A program made the translations under genes and the position numbers. 64,000 bases of DNA from Catenulispora sp. EB89 (GTDB lineage: Bacteria; Actinomycetota; Actinomycetes; Streptomycetales; Catenulisporaceae). The DNA is taken from assembly GCF_041261445.1 (NCBI RefSeq), contig NZ_JBGCCU010000021.1, forward strand, positions 155,094-219,093, written 5' to 3'. This document shows, piece by piece, positions 33,650 through 43,899 of this stretch; position 1 is the first letter of the stretch; each line of letters opens with the position of its first letter. The notes under the pieces were generated by a model. That model searched no databases. It worked only from the letters and a program-made list of their open reading frames with translations, and was not told the origin of the DNA.

Positions 33650-36391
33650 CTACTTCTGCTTCGGCTGGCCCACCGGCCGGATCGCCAGCCACGCCCCCGC
33701 GACGCACACCATGGTCAGCGCGGTGAGCGCGGCGATGTCGCCGTACCAGGTGCCGGCCTTGTGGGCCTGCGTCGCGTCGCATTTGGCGCCGGGCAGCGGA
33801 CCGCGCGGAGAGGTGTCGTTGCAGCCGGTCCCCAGGAGCACGTCCGCGTTCGCCGTGGAGGCGGCCGCCGAGTAGCCCCACTTGGCCGAGGCCAGGTAGC
33901 TGGCCTGCTCCAGACCCGGGGTCTTGTTGACCGGGAAGGCCGAGCCGGTGAACAGGAACTCGGCGAACAGGATGACCGGCAGGATGGTCAGCGCCTTGTC
34001 GGCGTTGGACACGAACGCGGAGATCAGCAGGCCCAGGGCCATCGCGGCCAGACCGGCCAAGGCGACGTCGACGAACAGTTCGAGCTGGCCGGAGGAGAAC
34101 ACCGAGCCGTTTCCGGGTCCGCCCTGCCGCACGATGCCCAGGAACACCAGGACCGCGGCCTGGGCGATGGTCAGCAGGCCCAGCAGGATCACCTTCGACA
34201 GCACATACGCCGACGGCGAAAGCCCGATCGCTCTCTCCCGGGTGAGGATCGGTCTCTCCTTCACGATCTCGCGGATCGAGTTGGAGGCGCCGAGGTAGGT
34301 CGCGCCGAGCACCAGCGCCAGCAGCACCGAGCCGGCCTTGCGGGAGGCGACCGGATCGGTCGTGGACAGGTCGTGGGAGCCCAGCACCGCGAGCATCAGC
34401 AGGCCCAGGATCGGCGCCTGCATGAACAGCATCGCGGTGTTGCGCTTGTCGGCCCATACGACCGAGCTGAACCGCTTGAACAGGGTGGCCAGCTGATGGC
34501 CCCAGTGCGGGTTCGCCGCCGGGACCGCGGCCTGCTGGGCGTTGGCCGTGGCGTTCACCTTGTTCAGCTGCGCGCCCAGCGGAGCCTGGACGTACTGCTG
34601 GTCCGCCGGAGAACCGGCGAAGGCCTGTTGCGCGAAGCCGGGCGCGGCGCGGTCCAGGTCCTGGAACACCTCTGCGTAGGTGCTTCTGCTGAAGAACTGC
34701 AGAGTCTCCGGCGGCGGACCGAAGAACGCGGTCTGCCCGCCGGGCGCCAGGAACAGGATGCGGTCGCAGCGGTCCAGGCTCTGGATGCTGTGCGTAACGG
34801 TGATGACCGTGCGGCCGCCGTCGGCGAGCCTGCGCAGCAGGTCCATCACGGACTTCTCGTAGCCCGGGTCCAGGCCGGAGGTCGGCTCGTCCAGGATCAG
34901 CAGGCTGGGCCGGGTCAGCAGCTCGATCGCGACTGAGGTGCGCTTGCGCTGGCCGCCGGAGAGCTTCTCCACGGCCAGATCCCCGCGCTCGGTCAGGCCG
35001 AGCTCGGCCATGACCTCGTCGACGCGGGCGTTGCGCTCGGCCGCCGGGACGTCCGGCGGGAAGCGGAGCTGCGCGGCGTAGCGCAGGGCGTCGCGGACCT
35101 TCAGTTGCGGGTGCAGGATGTCGTCCTGCGGCACATAGCCGACGCGGTTGCGGAGCTCTGCGTAGTTCGCATAGAGGTCGCGGCCGTTATAGAAGACGGC
35201 GCCACGGTCCGCGGGGCGGTTGCCCGTCAGAGCCTTCATCAGCGTGGACTTGCCGGCGCCGGTCGGGCCGAGCACCGCCAGGAAGTCGCCGCCCTCCAAG
35301 GCGAAGCTCACGTTGTCCAGCAGGACCTTGGGCCCGGCCAGCACGCCGAGGTTCGCCGCGGAGAAGGTGATCCCGCCGGTGTCGACGAACTCCTGGAGAA
35401 CGCCGTTGTGGAAGCGCAGCAGGTGCCGCGCTATAGCGATGATCGCGCCTTCGCGGACCTCTGCGCGGTTGATCCGCACGCCGTTCAGGTACGTGCCGTT
35501 GTGGCTGCCCTTGTCGACGATCTCGAAGCGGCCGCCCTTGAACTGAAGTTCCGCGTGGAAGCGGGAGGCCTGCAGGTCGTGCAGGACGATGTCGTTGGCG
35601 GCGTCGCGGCCTATTCGCAGTGTGTTGGAGGCCTGATAGACGCCGGTGTACTCCCCGAGGCGCGGTTGCTGCGGCTGCTGCGCGGGGTTGTGCTGGGGGA
35701 CGTACGGGACGGCCTGCGCGACGGCGCCGGGCTGCTGTCCCCAGGGCTGCTGCGACGGGACACCGCCGCCTATATGCGCGGCTGCGTGGGGAGCGCCCAT
35801 GGGAGTGAACACCGGAGCACCTGGCGCAGGTCCCTGAGGTGCGGGCTGGCTATGCGGTCCAGGCTGTGCCGGCTGCCCTTGCGGGCCGGGCTGTCCCGGC
35901 TGCCCTTGCTGCCCTTGCTGTCCGGGCTGTCCCTGCGGACCGGGAAACGGCTGTCCCTGCTGTCCCTGATACCCGAGCCCGGGCTGAGGCGCGGGACCAG
36001 GTTGTGCAGGCTGGGCAGGCTGGGCACCGCCCTGCTGGTATCCCTGCGGCGGCAGATTGGGCCGTTGCGCACCGGGAACGAGGCGTACTTCCTGGCCGTC
36101 CACCGGGTGCCCGAGCCGCACCACCACCGGGCCCGGCAGCGCCATCGGCTGCGCCAGGCGGGTGTTCTGCACGAACGTGCCCTGACTCGACGAGTCCTCG
36201 AGGATCCACGCGCCGCCCTGGACATAGAGCGTGGCGTGGACCCGGGACGCCCGCGGCTCGGCGACGATCACGTCGGCCTGGTTGGGGTCGCGGCCGATGA
36301 CGACCCGGCGGGTCCCGTCGAAGACCCGCTCGTTCCCGTCGGGAAGGATCTGCAGGGTCAGCGGTGCGGCCTGTTCCGGTTGCTGGGACAC
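33650..36391 (-). CDS. ABC exporter with two N-terminal FHA domains (Rv1747-like)
   Basis: About 913 residues. FHA1 (about 25-85, VIGRDPNQADVIVAEPRASR) is joined by a long Gln/Gly/Pro-rich linker (about 110-240) to FHA2 (about 245-325, GSHNGTYLNG). The ATPase follows, with Walker A GPTGAGKST near 374, signature LSGGQRKR near 477 and Walker B LLILDEPTSGLD near 500, then an ABC2-type six-helix domain from about 655. FHA domains bind phospho-Thr, so a Ser/Thr kinase probably controls export, as for mycobacterial Rv1747 with PknF. GTG 36391 is preferred to ATG 36460 because the intervening codons lose the GC3 bias. The cargo is unknown. Confidence 0.88.
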   Translation of the reverse strand: MSQQPEQAAPLTLQILPDGNERVFDGTRRVVIGRDPNQADVIVAEPRASRVHATLYVQGGAWILEDSSSQGTFVQNTRLAQPMALPGPVVVRLGHPVDGQEVRLVPGAQRPNLPPQGYQQGGAQPAQPAQPGPAPQPGLGYQGQQGQPFPGPQGQPGQQGQQGQPGQPGPQGQPAQPGPHSQPAPQGPAPGAPVFTPMGAPHAAAHIGGGVPSQQPWGQQPGAVAQAVPYVPQHNPAQQPQQPRLGEYTGVYQASNTLRIGRDAANDIVLHDLQASRFHAELQFKGGRFEIVDKGSHNGTYLNGVRINRAEVREGAIIAIARHLLRFHNGVLQEFVDTGGITFSAANLGVLAGPKVLLDNVSFALEGGDFLAVLGPTGAGKSTLMKALTGNRPADRGAVFYNGRDLYANYAELRNRVGYVPQDDILHPQLKVRDALRYAAQLRFPPDVPAAERNARVDEVMAELGLTERGDLAVEKLSGGQRKRTSVAIELLTRPSLLILDEPTSGLDPGYEKSVMDLLRRLADGGRTVITVTHSIQSLDRCDRILFLAPGGQTAFFGPPPETLQFFSRSTYAEVFQDLDRAAPGFAQQAFAGSPADQQYVQAPLGAQLNKVNATANAQQAAVPAANPHWGHQLATLFKRFSSVVWADKRNTAMLFMQAPILGLLMLAVLGSHDLSTTDPVASRKAGSVLLALVLGATYLGASNSIREIVKERPILTRERAIGLSPSAYVLSKVILLGLLTIAQAAVLVFLGIVRQGGPGNGSVFSSGQLELFVDVALAGLAAMALGLLISAFVSNADKALTILPVILFAEFLFTGSAFPVNKTPGLEQASYLASAKWGYSAAASTANADVLLGTGCNDTSPRGPLPGAKCDATQAHKAGTWYGDIAALTALTMVCVAGAWLAIRPVGQPKQK

Positions 36392-36577
36392 GGGCCCATC
36401 ATTTCGGCTCGGCCCCCCGCGCTGCAACGCGGGTCCGGAACCGTGAAGTGCCTGTGACATGCGAGATGTCGCAGGTCTGCGCGGTGTGTCCGGGCCCGGC
36501 GCCGGTCCCAGGGCGGGGCGTTCCGGGACAGTCGGGACAGTAAGACGACGTAAAGCTCTGAACCCTGTTAGGGGTTA

Positions 36578-37426
36578 TCACCGCTTCCGGCCGACACCGG
36601 CGTACATCCAGTACTGATCGATGTCGGCCGGCAGCTCCCCGGTCGGCCGCCAGGCGGGCAGCCGCACCACGCCGGGGTCGATCAGGTCGAAGCCCTCGAA
36701 GAAAGAGGTGATCTGCGCGCGGTCGCGGGCCGCGCCCTCGGCTGCCTTCTGGTAGACCTGCAATTTCTCCTGGTCGGCCGGCAGCAGGTCGGAGCCCGCG
36801 TGCGAGATGACCAGGAAGCTGCCGGGGGCCAGGTTCTCGGTCAGGGTGGCGATCACGCCGGCCGGGTCGTTGGCGTCCGGGAAGAAGTGCAGCACCGCGA
36901 CCATCAGCAGCGCGACCGGCCGATCGAAGTCGATGAGCGCGGTGACGTCCGGGTGGGTCAGGATCGCCTTCGGGTCCCGCAGGTCGCCTTCGAAGACCCG
37001 GGTGCGCGCCTCGTCCGCGAGCAGAGCCCGGCCGTGCACGGTGACCAGCGGGTCGTTGTCGACGTAGACCACCGAGGCATCGGTGTGCACGGACTGTGCG
37101 ATCTCGTGCGTGTTCCCGGCGGCCGGCAGCCCTGCGCCGATGTCCAGGAACTGCTTCACTCCCTGCTCGGCCGCGTACTTCACAGCCCGCCCCAGGAACG
37201 CCCGGTTGGCCCGCGCCAGTGTGGAGATGATCGGCACCGCCTCGGCGATCTTCTCGGCGACCTCGCGGTCTGCCGGGAAGTTCTGCTTGCCGCCGATCCA
37301 GTAGTCGTAGATCCGCGCCGGGTGCGGCTTCGAGGTGTCTATCCGGCTCGCGGCGTCCGTGGTGCTGTCGTTCGCGGACGCGGGGGTCACGGGGTTGGAC
37401 CAAGGGGTCCCGGCGGCAGAGCTCAT
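36578..37426 (-). CDS. DUF574-family SAM-dependent methyltransferase
   Basis: 282 residues. HPARIYDYWIGGKQNFPADRE, LDIGAGLPAAGNTHEIAQ and VDNDPLVTVHGRALLAD are the hallmark blocks of the actinobacteria-specific SAM methyltransferase family (DUF574/Methyltransf_19), which is present in many copies in Streptomyces genomes. The natural substrate is unknown. ATG 37426 lacks a strong ribosome-binding site. It lies between the FHA-ABC gene and hrpA on the same strand, with gaps too large for coupling. Confidence 0.85.
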   Translation of the reverse strand: MSSAAGTPWSNPVTPASANDSTTDAASRIDTSKPHPARIYDYWIGGKQNFPADREVAEKIAEAVPIISTLARANRAFLGRAVKYAAEQGVKQFLDIGAGLPAAGNTHEIAQSVHTDASVVYVDNDPLVTVHGRALLADEARTRVFEGDLRDPKAILTHPDVTALIDFDRPVALLMVAVLHFFPDANDPAGVIATLTENLAPGSFLVISHAGSDLLPADQEKLQVYQKAAEGAARDRAQITSFFEGFDLIDPGVVRLPAWRPTGELPADIDQYWMYAGVGRKR

Positions 37427-37503
37427 GGCGCCGGATTCTACCGACGCTGCACGAGTGTTGATACGACGAACGGGGGAGGACGTTGAGCCCGGTGTGGTCC
37501 CTG

Positions 37504-40500
37504 TCAGCCTTCGACCGCGTCGATGGCCCGGTAGATCCGCTTCGCGGACACCGTCTCCGGCGTCCCGAGCTGCTGGGCGAACAGGCTGACCCGCAGTTCT
37601 TCGATCATCCACCGGACACGCCGCACGTCCGGGTCGCCGCGCCGGCCGGCGGGCAGCCGGTCCAGCAGCAGCTGGTACTCGTCCCGGACGTCGTGGATCT
37701 GGAACATCAGGAGCTGGTCCTGGTTCGGGTTGTCCGGAAGTTTCTCCAGGCGCCGGTCGATGGCCCGCAGGTAGCGGACCAGGTGCGGGAGCTGGTCGAA
37801 GCCGGTCTCGGCCACGAAGCCCTTGTGGATCAGCCCGCTGAGCTGGTCGCGGATGTCGGCCAGGGCGGTCAGCAGGGAGCGGCTGGTGGTGTCCTTGAGC
37901 CTGCGCTCCACCTCGTGCGAGACGGACAGGATGCGCTCGACGTTCTGCACCACCTGCATCGAGGTGTCGGCCAGCTCGGCACGGACCGCGTCGAACAGCT
38001 TCTGGTACCCCGTCTCGTCCCAGGCCGGGCCGCCGTTCAGGGCGATCAGGTGGTCCGCCGCGCAGGCGACGCAGTCTTCGAGCAGCGCCACGGCGTTGCC
38101 GTAGGGGTTGTGGCTCAGCGCCAGCTTCGCCGGGTTGCTGAGCCGGCCGTTGATGTACTTGATCGGCGAGTTGACGTTCAGCAGCAGCATCCGGCGGGTG
38201 CCCGCGGCCATCGCGCGGCGCTGGTCCTCGGCGGTGTCGTAGAGCCGGACGGCGACGCTGTCGCCGGCGTCGGCCAGCGCCGGGTACGCCTTCATCGTCA
38301 GCCCGCGCCGCTTCTGCTCGAAGGTCCTGGCCAGCGTGCCCACGCTCCAGGTCTTCAGCCCCTCGCGGGCCAGGCCGTCGGCGGCGTCGTTGATGACGTC
38401 GCGGGTCTTGACCTTGAGCTGGAGCTTCAGCGCCTCCAGGTCCTTGCCCTCGGCGAGCTTGCGGCCCTTGTCGTCGATGATCCGGAAGGTCATCTTCAGG
38501 TGCTCGGGAACCCGCTGCAGGTCGAAGTCCGTCGGCTCGACCCGGTGCCCGGAGACGGCGCGCAGCTCGCGGGCGATCGCGTCCAGCAGCGGACCCTCGT
38601 TGGGGATCAGGCTCCGGCGCAGCGCCCGGGCGAAGTTCGGCGCCGGCACGAAGTTCACCCGCAGCTGCTTGGGCATCGCCTTGATGAGCGCGGTCAGCAG
38701 TTCCTCGCGCAGACCCGGGATCAGCCAGTCGAAGCCGTCGGAGGAGACCTGGTTGAGGACCGCCAGCGGGATGTGCACGGTGACGCCGTCGGCGTCCGCA
38801 CCCGGCTCGAACTGGTAGGTCAGCCGGAACTTCATGCGGTTCTGACGCCAGGAGTCCGGGTAGTCCTGCTCCACCACGGCGCCCGCGCCGTCGTTGATGA
38901 GCATCGACTTCTCGAAGCTCAGCAGGTCCGGCTGGTCGCGGCTGGTCTTCTTCCACCAGGAGTCGAAGTGCCGCGCGGATACGACGTCGGCAGGTACTCG
39001 GTCGTCGTAGAAGACGAAGAGCGTCTCGTCGTCGACCAGGATGTCGCGGCGGCGTGCGCGGTTTTCCAGTTCCTCTACTTCGGCCAGCAGCTTGCGGTTC
39101 TCAGAGAAGAACTTGTGGTGTGTCTGCCAGTCGCCTTCGACTAGGGCGTGGCGGATGAACAGCTCGCGCGACACCTCGGGGTCGATGCTGCCGTAGTTCA
39201 CCTTGCGGGAGGCGACGAGAGGGACGCCGTAGAGCGTCACCTTCTCGAACGCCATGACGGCGCCTGCGGACTTCTCCCAATGGGGTTCGCTGTAGGTGCG
39301 CTTCACCAGGTGCTGGGCCAGAGGCTCTGCCCATTCCGGCTTGATGATGGCGACTACGCGGCCCCATAGGCGGCTCGTCTCCACCAGTTCCGCCGCCATG
39401 ACCCACTGCGGCGACTTCTTAAAGAGGACAGAGCCGGGGGAGATGGCGAACTTCGCACTGCGTGCGCCGATGTATTCGAAGGACTCTGTGTCCTTCAGAC
39501 CGATGTGCGACAGCAGTCCGCTCAGCAAGCTGATGTGGATCTGGTCGGGGCCGGCCTCGGTGCTGTTCGGGGTGAGCTCCAGCTGCTTGGCGATCTGCTT
39601 GAGCTGGCTGTGTACGTCCTGCCATTCGCGGATGCGCAGGTAATGCAGGAACTCGGCTTTACAGAGCTTGCGGAACTGGTTCGAGGAGAGCTCCTTCTGT
39701 TTCTCCTTGATGTAGTCCCACAGCTTCAGCCACGCCAGGAAGTCCGAACCCTGCTCCTTGAAGCGTGCGTGCTTCTCGGCGGCGGCCTGCTGCTTGTCCG
39801 CGGGGCGCTCGCGCGGGTCCTGGATCGACAGCGCGGCGGCGATGATCATTATTTCCTTCAGCGCGCCGTTGCGGTCCGCCTCCAGGACCATGCGGCCGAG
39901 CTTCGGGTCCACCGGGAGCTGCGCGAGCTTGCGGCCGACCGGGGTCAGGCGCTTGCGGTGGTCCTGCTCCTCGGGGTCCAGCGCGCCGAGCTCGTGGAGC
40001 AGGTTCACGCCGTCGCGGATGTTGCGCGCGTCCGGCGGGTCCAGGAACGGGAAGGCGGCGACGTCGCCGAGGCCCAGCGCGCTCATCTGCAGGATGACGG
40101 AGGCCAGGGAGGTGCGTAGGATCTCCGGCTCGGTGAACTCCGGGCGGGACAGGAAGTCGTCCTCGGAGTACAGACGGATGCAGATGCCGTCGCTGGTGCG
40201 GCCACAGCGGCCCTTGCGCTGGTTCGCCGAGGCCTGCGACACCGGCTCGATCGGCAGGCGCTGCACCTTGGTGCGGTTGCTGTAGCGGGAGATGCGCGCG
40301 GTGCCCGGGTCGATCACGTAGCGGATGCCCGGGACGGTGAGACTGGTCTCCGCCACGTTGGTCGCGAGGACGACGCGGCGCCCGGCGTGCGATTCGAAGA
40401 CCTTGTGCTGCTCGGCAGTGCTGAGGCGCGCGTAAAGGGGGACGATCTCCGTGGTGCGGAGATTGCGCTTCTTCAGGGCGTCCGCGGTATCGCGGATCTC

Positions 40501-41436
40501 GCGCTCTCCAGAGAGGAACACGAGTATGTCGCCGTGGCCCTCCCGGCCGAGTTCGTCCACCGCGTCGCTGATCGCCTGGATCTGGTCGCGGTCCTCGGCG
40601 TCGCCGTCCGCGTCGGGCTCGTCCAGGAGCAGCGGCCTATAGCGGACCTCTACCGGATAGGTGCGGCCGGAGACCTCAACGATCGGGGCGTCTTTGCCGT
40701 CCCGGTCCGCGAAGTGCCGGGCGAAGCGCTCCGGGTCGATGGTGGCCGAGGTGATGATCAGCTTCAGGTCGGGGCGGCGCGGCAGCAGGTTCTTGAGATA
40801 GCCGAGCAGGAAGTCGATGTTGAGCGACCGCTCGTGCGCCTCGTCGATGATGATCGTGTCGTAGCGGCTCAGCGTCCGGTCCTGCTGGATCTCGGCCAGC
40901 AGGATGCCGTCGGTCATCAGCTTGACCAGCGTGTTGTCGCTCGAATGGTCGGTGAAGCGGACCTTGTAGCCGACCGACTCGCCCAGCGGCTGCCCCAGCT
41001 CCTCGGCGATGCGCTCGGCCACGGTGCGCGCGGCCAGGCGGCGCGGCTGCGTGTGCCCGATCAGCCCGGCGACCCCGCGGCCCAGCTCCAGGCAGATCTT
41101 CGGGATCTGGGTGGTCTTGCCGGACCCGGTCTCGCCGGCGATCACCACGACCTGGTGGTCTCGGATCGCCGCGGCGATGTCGTCCTTGCGGGCGCTGACC
41201 GGAAGGTTCTCCGGATACGTGATCTTCGGGATGCTCGCCCGGCGGGCCTGAGCCCGCCCCGAGGCGGCCTGGATCTCGGCCTCGATCTCCGCCGCCACCG
41301 CCTGCAGCGCCTGCGGGTTGCGGATGCGGCGGGCACCGTCGATGCGGCGCGACAAACGGCGGCGGTCATGCGGCGTCAGCTCCGCGAGGCGAGCGGTGAG
41401 CTCGGCGAGCGGAGCCGTCTTGAGCTGAGAGTCCAT
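37504..41436 (-). CDS. hrpA: ATP-dependent RNA helicase HrpA
   Basis: 1310 residues, the usual length for HrpA. Motif I GETGSGKTTQIPK lies near 100 and motif II is IIIDEAHERSLN near 195. SATIDPERFARHF (motif III), TNVAETSLTVPGIRYVID and QRKGRCGRTSDGICIRLYS (motif VI) follow, then the HA2/OB-fold region and the long DUF3418 C-terminal half that distinguishes HrpA from smaller DEAH proteins. It remodels RNA or ribonucleoprotein and is implicated in rescuing collided ribosomes in E. coli. The whole frame is intact. Confidence 0.95.
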   Translation of the reverse strand: MDSQLKTAPLAELTARLAELTPHDRRRLSRRIDGARRIRNPQALQAVAAEIEAEIQAASGRAQARRASIPKITYPENLPVSARKDDIAAAIRDHQVVVIAGETGSGKTTQIPKICLELGRGVAGLIGHTQPRRLAARTVAERIAEELGQPLGESVGYKVRFTDHSSDNTLVKLMTDGILLAEIQQDRTLSRYDTIIIDEAHERSLNIDFLLGYLKNLLPRRPDLKLIITSATIDPERFARHFADRDGKDAPIVEVSGRTYPVEVRYRPLLLDEPDADGDAEDRDQIQAISDAVDELGREGHGDILVFLSGEREIRDTADALKKRNLRTTEIVPLYARLSTAEQHKVFESHAGRRVVLATNVAETSLTVPGIRYVIDPGTARISRYSNRTKVQRLPIEPVSQASANQRKGRCGRTSDGICIRLYSEDDFLSRPEFTEPEILRTSLASVILQMSALGLGDVAAFPFLDPPDARNIRDGVNLLHELGALDPEEQDHRKRLTPVGRKLAQLPVDPKLGRMVLEADRNGALKEIMIIAAALSIQDPRERPADKQQAAAEKHARFKEQGSDFLAWLKLWDYIKEKQKELSSNQFRKLCKAEFLHYLRIREWQDVHSQLKQIAKQLELTPNSTEAGPDQIHISLLSGLLSHIGLKDTESFEYIGARSAKFAISPGSVLFKKSPQWVMAAELVETSRLWGRVVAIIKPEWAEPLAQHLVKRTYSEPHWEKSAGAVMAFEKVTLYGVPLVASRKVNYGSIDPEVSRELFIRHALVEGDWQTHHKFFSENRKLLAEVEELENRARRRDILVDDETLFVFYDDRVPADVVSARHFDSWWKKTSRDQPDLLSFEKSMLINDGAGAVVEQDYPDSWRQNRMKFRLTYQFEPGADADGVTVHIPLAVLNQVSSDGFDWLIPGLREELLTALIKAMPKQLRVNFVPAPNFARALRRSLIPNEGPLLDAIARELRAVSGHRVEPTDFDLQRVPEHLKMTFRIIDDKGRKLAEGKDLEALKLQLKVKTRDVINDAADGLAREGLKTWSVGTLARTFEQKRRGLTMKAYPALADAGDSVAVRLYDTAEDQRRAMAAGTRRMLLLNVNSPIKYINGRLSNPAKLALSHNPYGNAVALLEDCVACAADHLIALNGGPAWDETGYQKLFDAVRAELADTSMQVVQNVERILSVSHEVERRLKDTTSRSLLTALADIRDQLSGLIHKGFVAETGFDQLPHLVRYLRAIDRRLEKLPDNPNQDQLLMFQIHDVRDEYQLLLDRLPAGRRGDPDVRRVRWMIEELRVSLFAQQLGTPETVSAKRIYRAIDAVEG

Positions 41437-41519
41437 GGCAGTTCAAGGATAGGGTGGCGGCGGGCTTTACTTCTTCTGGTTATCGCTGGGGCCACGCCGC
41501 CGGCGGATGGGAGCACGTG

Positions 41520-42137
41520 ATGGGTTCCGACCAGACGACCAGGGCATCCCTGCACGGGATAGCCGAGCTGCTGCTCGCCGGGCCCCAGTACCGTCAGCAC
41601 GGCACGATCAGGCTCCGGGTCCTGCCCGGCGCGATCGCCACGATAGCGGCCCCCGACCTGCGCGCCGACCACCTGAAGGTGCGGACGCACGACGCGGCGG
41701 TGGAGGTGCGCGGCGCCACCTACGCCGAGATCGGCTCCCGTCTGGGGGTGGTCGCCGGCGCCCCCGAGGGGTTGTACGAGAACGGCTCCGGCGCGCTGCC
41801 GTCGGACAGCCCGGTTCTGGACCCGCGCACGGCCCGGACGCTTCTCGCCGCGCTGGATCTCGGCGACCAGAGCCTGCGCCGCTTCGCTCCGCAGCTGACG
41901 CCTGTGCTGTGGCCGGAGCACTTCGACGTCGCTGTGAGCCTCGATGAGGTCAACTACGGCGTGTCTCTTGGGGATGACTTCCTGGACGAGCCGTATATGT
42001 ACGTCGGGCCCTATAAGCCCCACACCGGGGCGTTCTGGAACGCGCCGTTCGGGGCCGGGCAGCCTTTGGGAAAGACTGTCGAGGAAGTTGCGGAGTTCTT
42101 CGCACTGGGGCGGAAGGCAGCGGCTGCGGACGCCTGA
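41520..42137 (+). CDS. Conserved hypothetical protein
   Basis: 205 residues, soluble, with no domain I can name. The C-terminal half has a distinctive block YMYVGPYKPHTGAFWNAPFGA. ATG 41520 follows GGGAGC. It is divergent from hrpA (83 bp) and convergent with the ABC-F gene. Strong GC3 bias supports it as a real gene. Confidence 0.72.
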   Translation: MGSDQTTRASLHGIAELLLAGPQYRQHGTIRLRVLPGAIATIAAPDLRADHLKVRTHDAAVEVRGATYAEIGSRLGVVAGAPEGLYENGSGALPSDSPVLDPRTARTLLAALDLGDQSLRRFAPQLTPVLWPEHFDVAVSLDEVNYGVSLGDDFLDEPYMYVGPYKPHTGAFWNAPFGAGQPLGKTVEEVAEFFALGRKAAAADA

Positions 42138-42160
42138 GCCTCAGCCTTGAGTTCAGCCTC

Positions 42161-43798
42161 TTAGACCTCGGTGACTTTGCCGGCGTCCACGCTCAGCCGG
42201 CGCGTCGTCTGCACGGCCTCCAGCATCCGCCGGTCGTGCGTCACCAGCAGCAGTGTTCCCGGGTAGTTCGCCAACGCCGCCTCCAGCTGCTCGATCGCGG
42301 CCAGGTCCAGGTGGTTCGTCGGCTCGTCCAGGACCAGCAGGTTCACGCCTCTGGCCTGGAGCAGCGCCAGCGCCGCGCGGGTGCGCTCGCCGGGGGAGAG
42401 CGTCGCGGCGGAGCGCAGAACGTGCTCCGCCTTCAGCCCGAACTTCGCCAGCAGGGTGCGGACCTCGGCCGGTTCCATGTCCGGCACCTGCTCCTCGAAC
42501 GCCCGCAGCAGGGCCTGCTCGCCGAGGAAGAGCCCGCGGGCCTGGTCGACCTCGCCGACCACCACGCCGGGGCCCAGGGCCGAGCTGCCCTCGTCCAGTG
42601 GGAGGCGGCCGAGCAGGGCGGCCAGCAGGGTGGTCTTGCCCGAGCCGTTCGCGCCGGTGATCGCGACCTTCTCGGCCCAGTCGATCTGCAGGTTCACCGG
42701 GCCCAGGGTGAAGTCCCCGCGACGTACGACGCCATCCCTTAGCGTCGCCACCACAGCGCCGGAACGGGGCGCCGCGGCGATCGTCATCCGCAGCTCCCAC
42801 TCCTTGCGGGGCTCGTCCACGACTTCCAGGCGCTCGATGCGCCGCTCCGTCTGGCGGGCCTTCGCCGCTTGCTTCTCGGTTCCCTCCGCGCGCGCCTTCG
42901 CCAGGATTTTGTCGTTGTCCGGCCGCTTCTTCAGAGCGTTCTTGACGCCCTTCTCCAGCCAGTTGCGCTGCATATGCACACGCGCTTCCAGACCCGCCTT
43001 GGTGTCGGCGTACTCCTCGTACTCCTCGCGCGCGTGCTGCCGCTCGACCTCCCGCTCCCGCAGGAAGTCCTCATAGCCGCCGCCGACCTGCCGGATCAGC
43101 TGCTGCGCGAGGTCGAGCTCGACGACGCGGTTCACGGTGCGCGCCAGGAACTCGCGGTCGTGGCTGATCAGGGCCACCGGGGCGCGCAGGCCGCCGACGA
43201 AGCGCTCCAGGCGCTCCAGGCCGTCCAGATCGAGGTCGTTGGTCGGCTCATCGAGCAGGAAGACGTCGTAGCGGCTCAGCAGGAGCGAGGCCAGGCCTGC
43301 GCGCGCGGCCTGCCCGCCGGACAGCGAGGTCATCGCCTGGTCCAGGTCCACGGCCAGCCCGAGATCGGCGGCCACCGCCTCGGCGCGCTCGTCGAGGTCG
43401 GCGCCGCCGAGGCTCAGCCAGCGCTCCAAGCTCTCGGAGTACGCGTCGTCGGCGCCGGGCGCGCTCTCCACCAGACCGGCCGTCGCGGCGTCCAGCGCCT
43501 CCTGTGCGGCGGTCACACCGGTGCGGCGGGCCAGGAACTGCCGGACCGTCTCCTCGGGCCGCCGCTCGGGCTCCTGCGGCAGATGGCCGATCGTGGCGCT
43601 CGGCGGACTGAGCTGGACGCTGCCGTGCTCCGGCCGGTCGAGCCCGGCGAGCAGGCGCAGCAGCGTGGACTTGCCGGCGCCGTTCACCCCGACCAGCCCG
43701 ACCACGTCGCCGGGGGAGACCACGAGGTCCAGGCCGGAGAACAGGACGCGGTCGCCGTGGCCGGCTGTGAGTTCCTTGGCGACGACCGTGGCGCTCAT
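42161..43798 (-). CDS. ABC-F family ATPase (ribosome-associated)
   Basis: 545 residues with two ABC domains and no membrane part. Walker A motifs are GVNGAGKST and GANGSGKTT, Walker B motifs VFLLDEPTNDLD and LLVLDEPTNHLD, and signatures LSGGQ and LSPGE (the second degenerate, common in ABC-F). The charged inter-domain linker (about 235-330, EYEEYADTKAGLEARVHMQRNW) would reach into the ribosomal E/P site. Members are translation factors or antibiotic-resistance target protectors; which applies here is not clear. Confidence 0.9.
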   Translation of the reverse strand: MSATVVAKELTAGHGDRVLFSGLDLVVSPGDVVGLVGVNGAGKSTLLRLLAGLDRPEHGSVQLSPPSATIGHLPQEPERRPEETVRQFLARRTGVTAAQEALDAATAGLVESAPGADDAYSESLERWLSLGGADLDERAEAVAADLGLAVDLDQAMTSLSGGQAARAGLASLLLSRYDVFLLDEPTNDLDLDGLERLERFVGGLRAPVALISHDREFLARTVNRVVELDLAQQLIRQVGGGYEDFLREREVERQHAREEYEEYADTKAGLEARVHMQRNWLEKGVKNALKKRPDNDKILAKARAEGTEKQAAKARQTERRIERLEVVDEPRKEWELRMTIAAAPRSGAVVATLRDGVVRRGDFTLGPVNLQIDWAEKVAITGANGSGKTTLLAALLGRLPLDEGSSALGPGVVVGEVDQARGLFLGEQALLRAFEEQVPDMEPAEVRTLLAKFGLKAEHVLRSAATLSPGERTRAALALLQARGVNLLVLDEPTNHLDLAAIEQLEAALANYPGTLLLVTHDRRMLEAVQTTRRLSVDAGKVTEV

Positions 43799-43886
43799 GC
43801 GGCGTGACTCCTGGAGTGCTGGTGACGTTGGGGGTGGCGTGCGATGTGTGCGTCTTGACGATAGCGGCCCTGTCAGCGGCTCCGCT

Positions 43887-43892
43887 TAGAAT
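43887..43892 (+). promoter_or_regulatory. -10 hexamer of a leaderless AlkB-like gene
   Basis: TAGAAT ends seven bases before ATG 43900, which places the transcription start on the A of the start codon. No Shine-Dalgarno sequence precedes the gene. A TTGACG at 43855 is too far (26 bp) to be its -35. Confidence 0.5.
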
Positions 43893-43899
43893 TGCACAC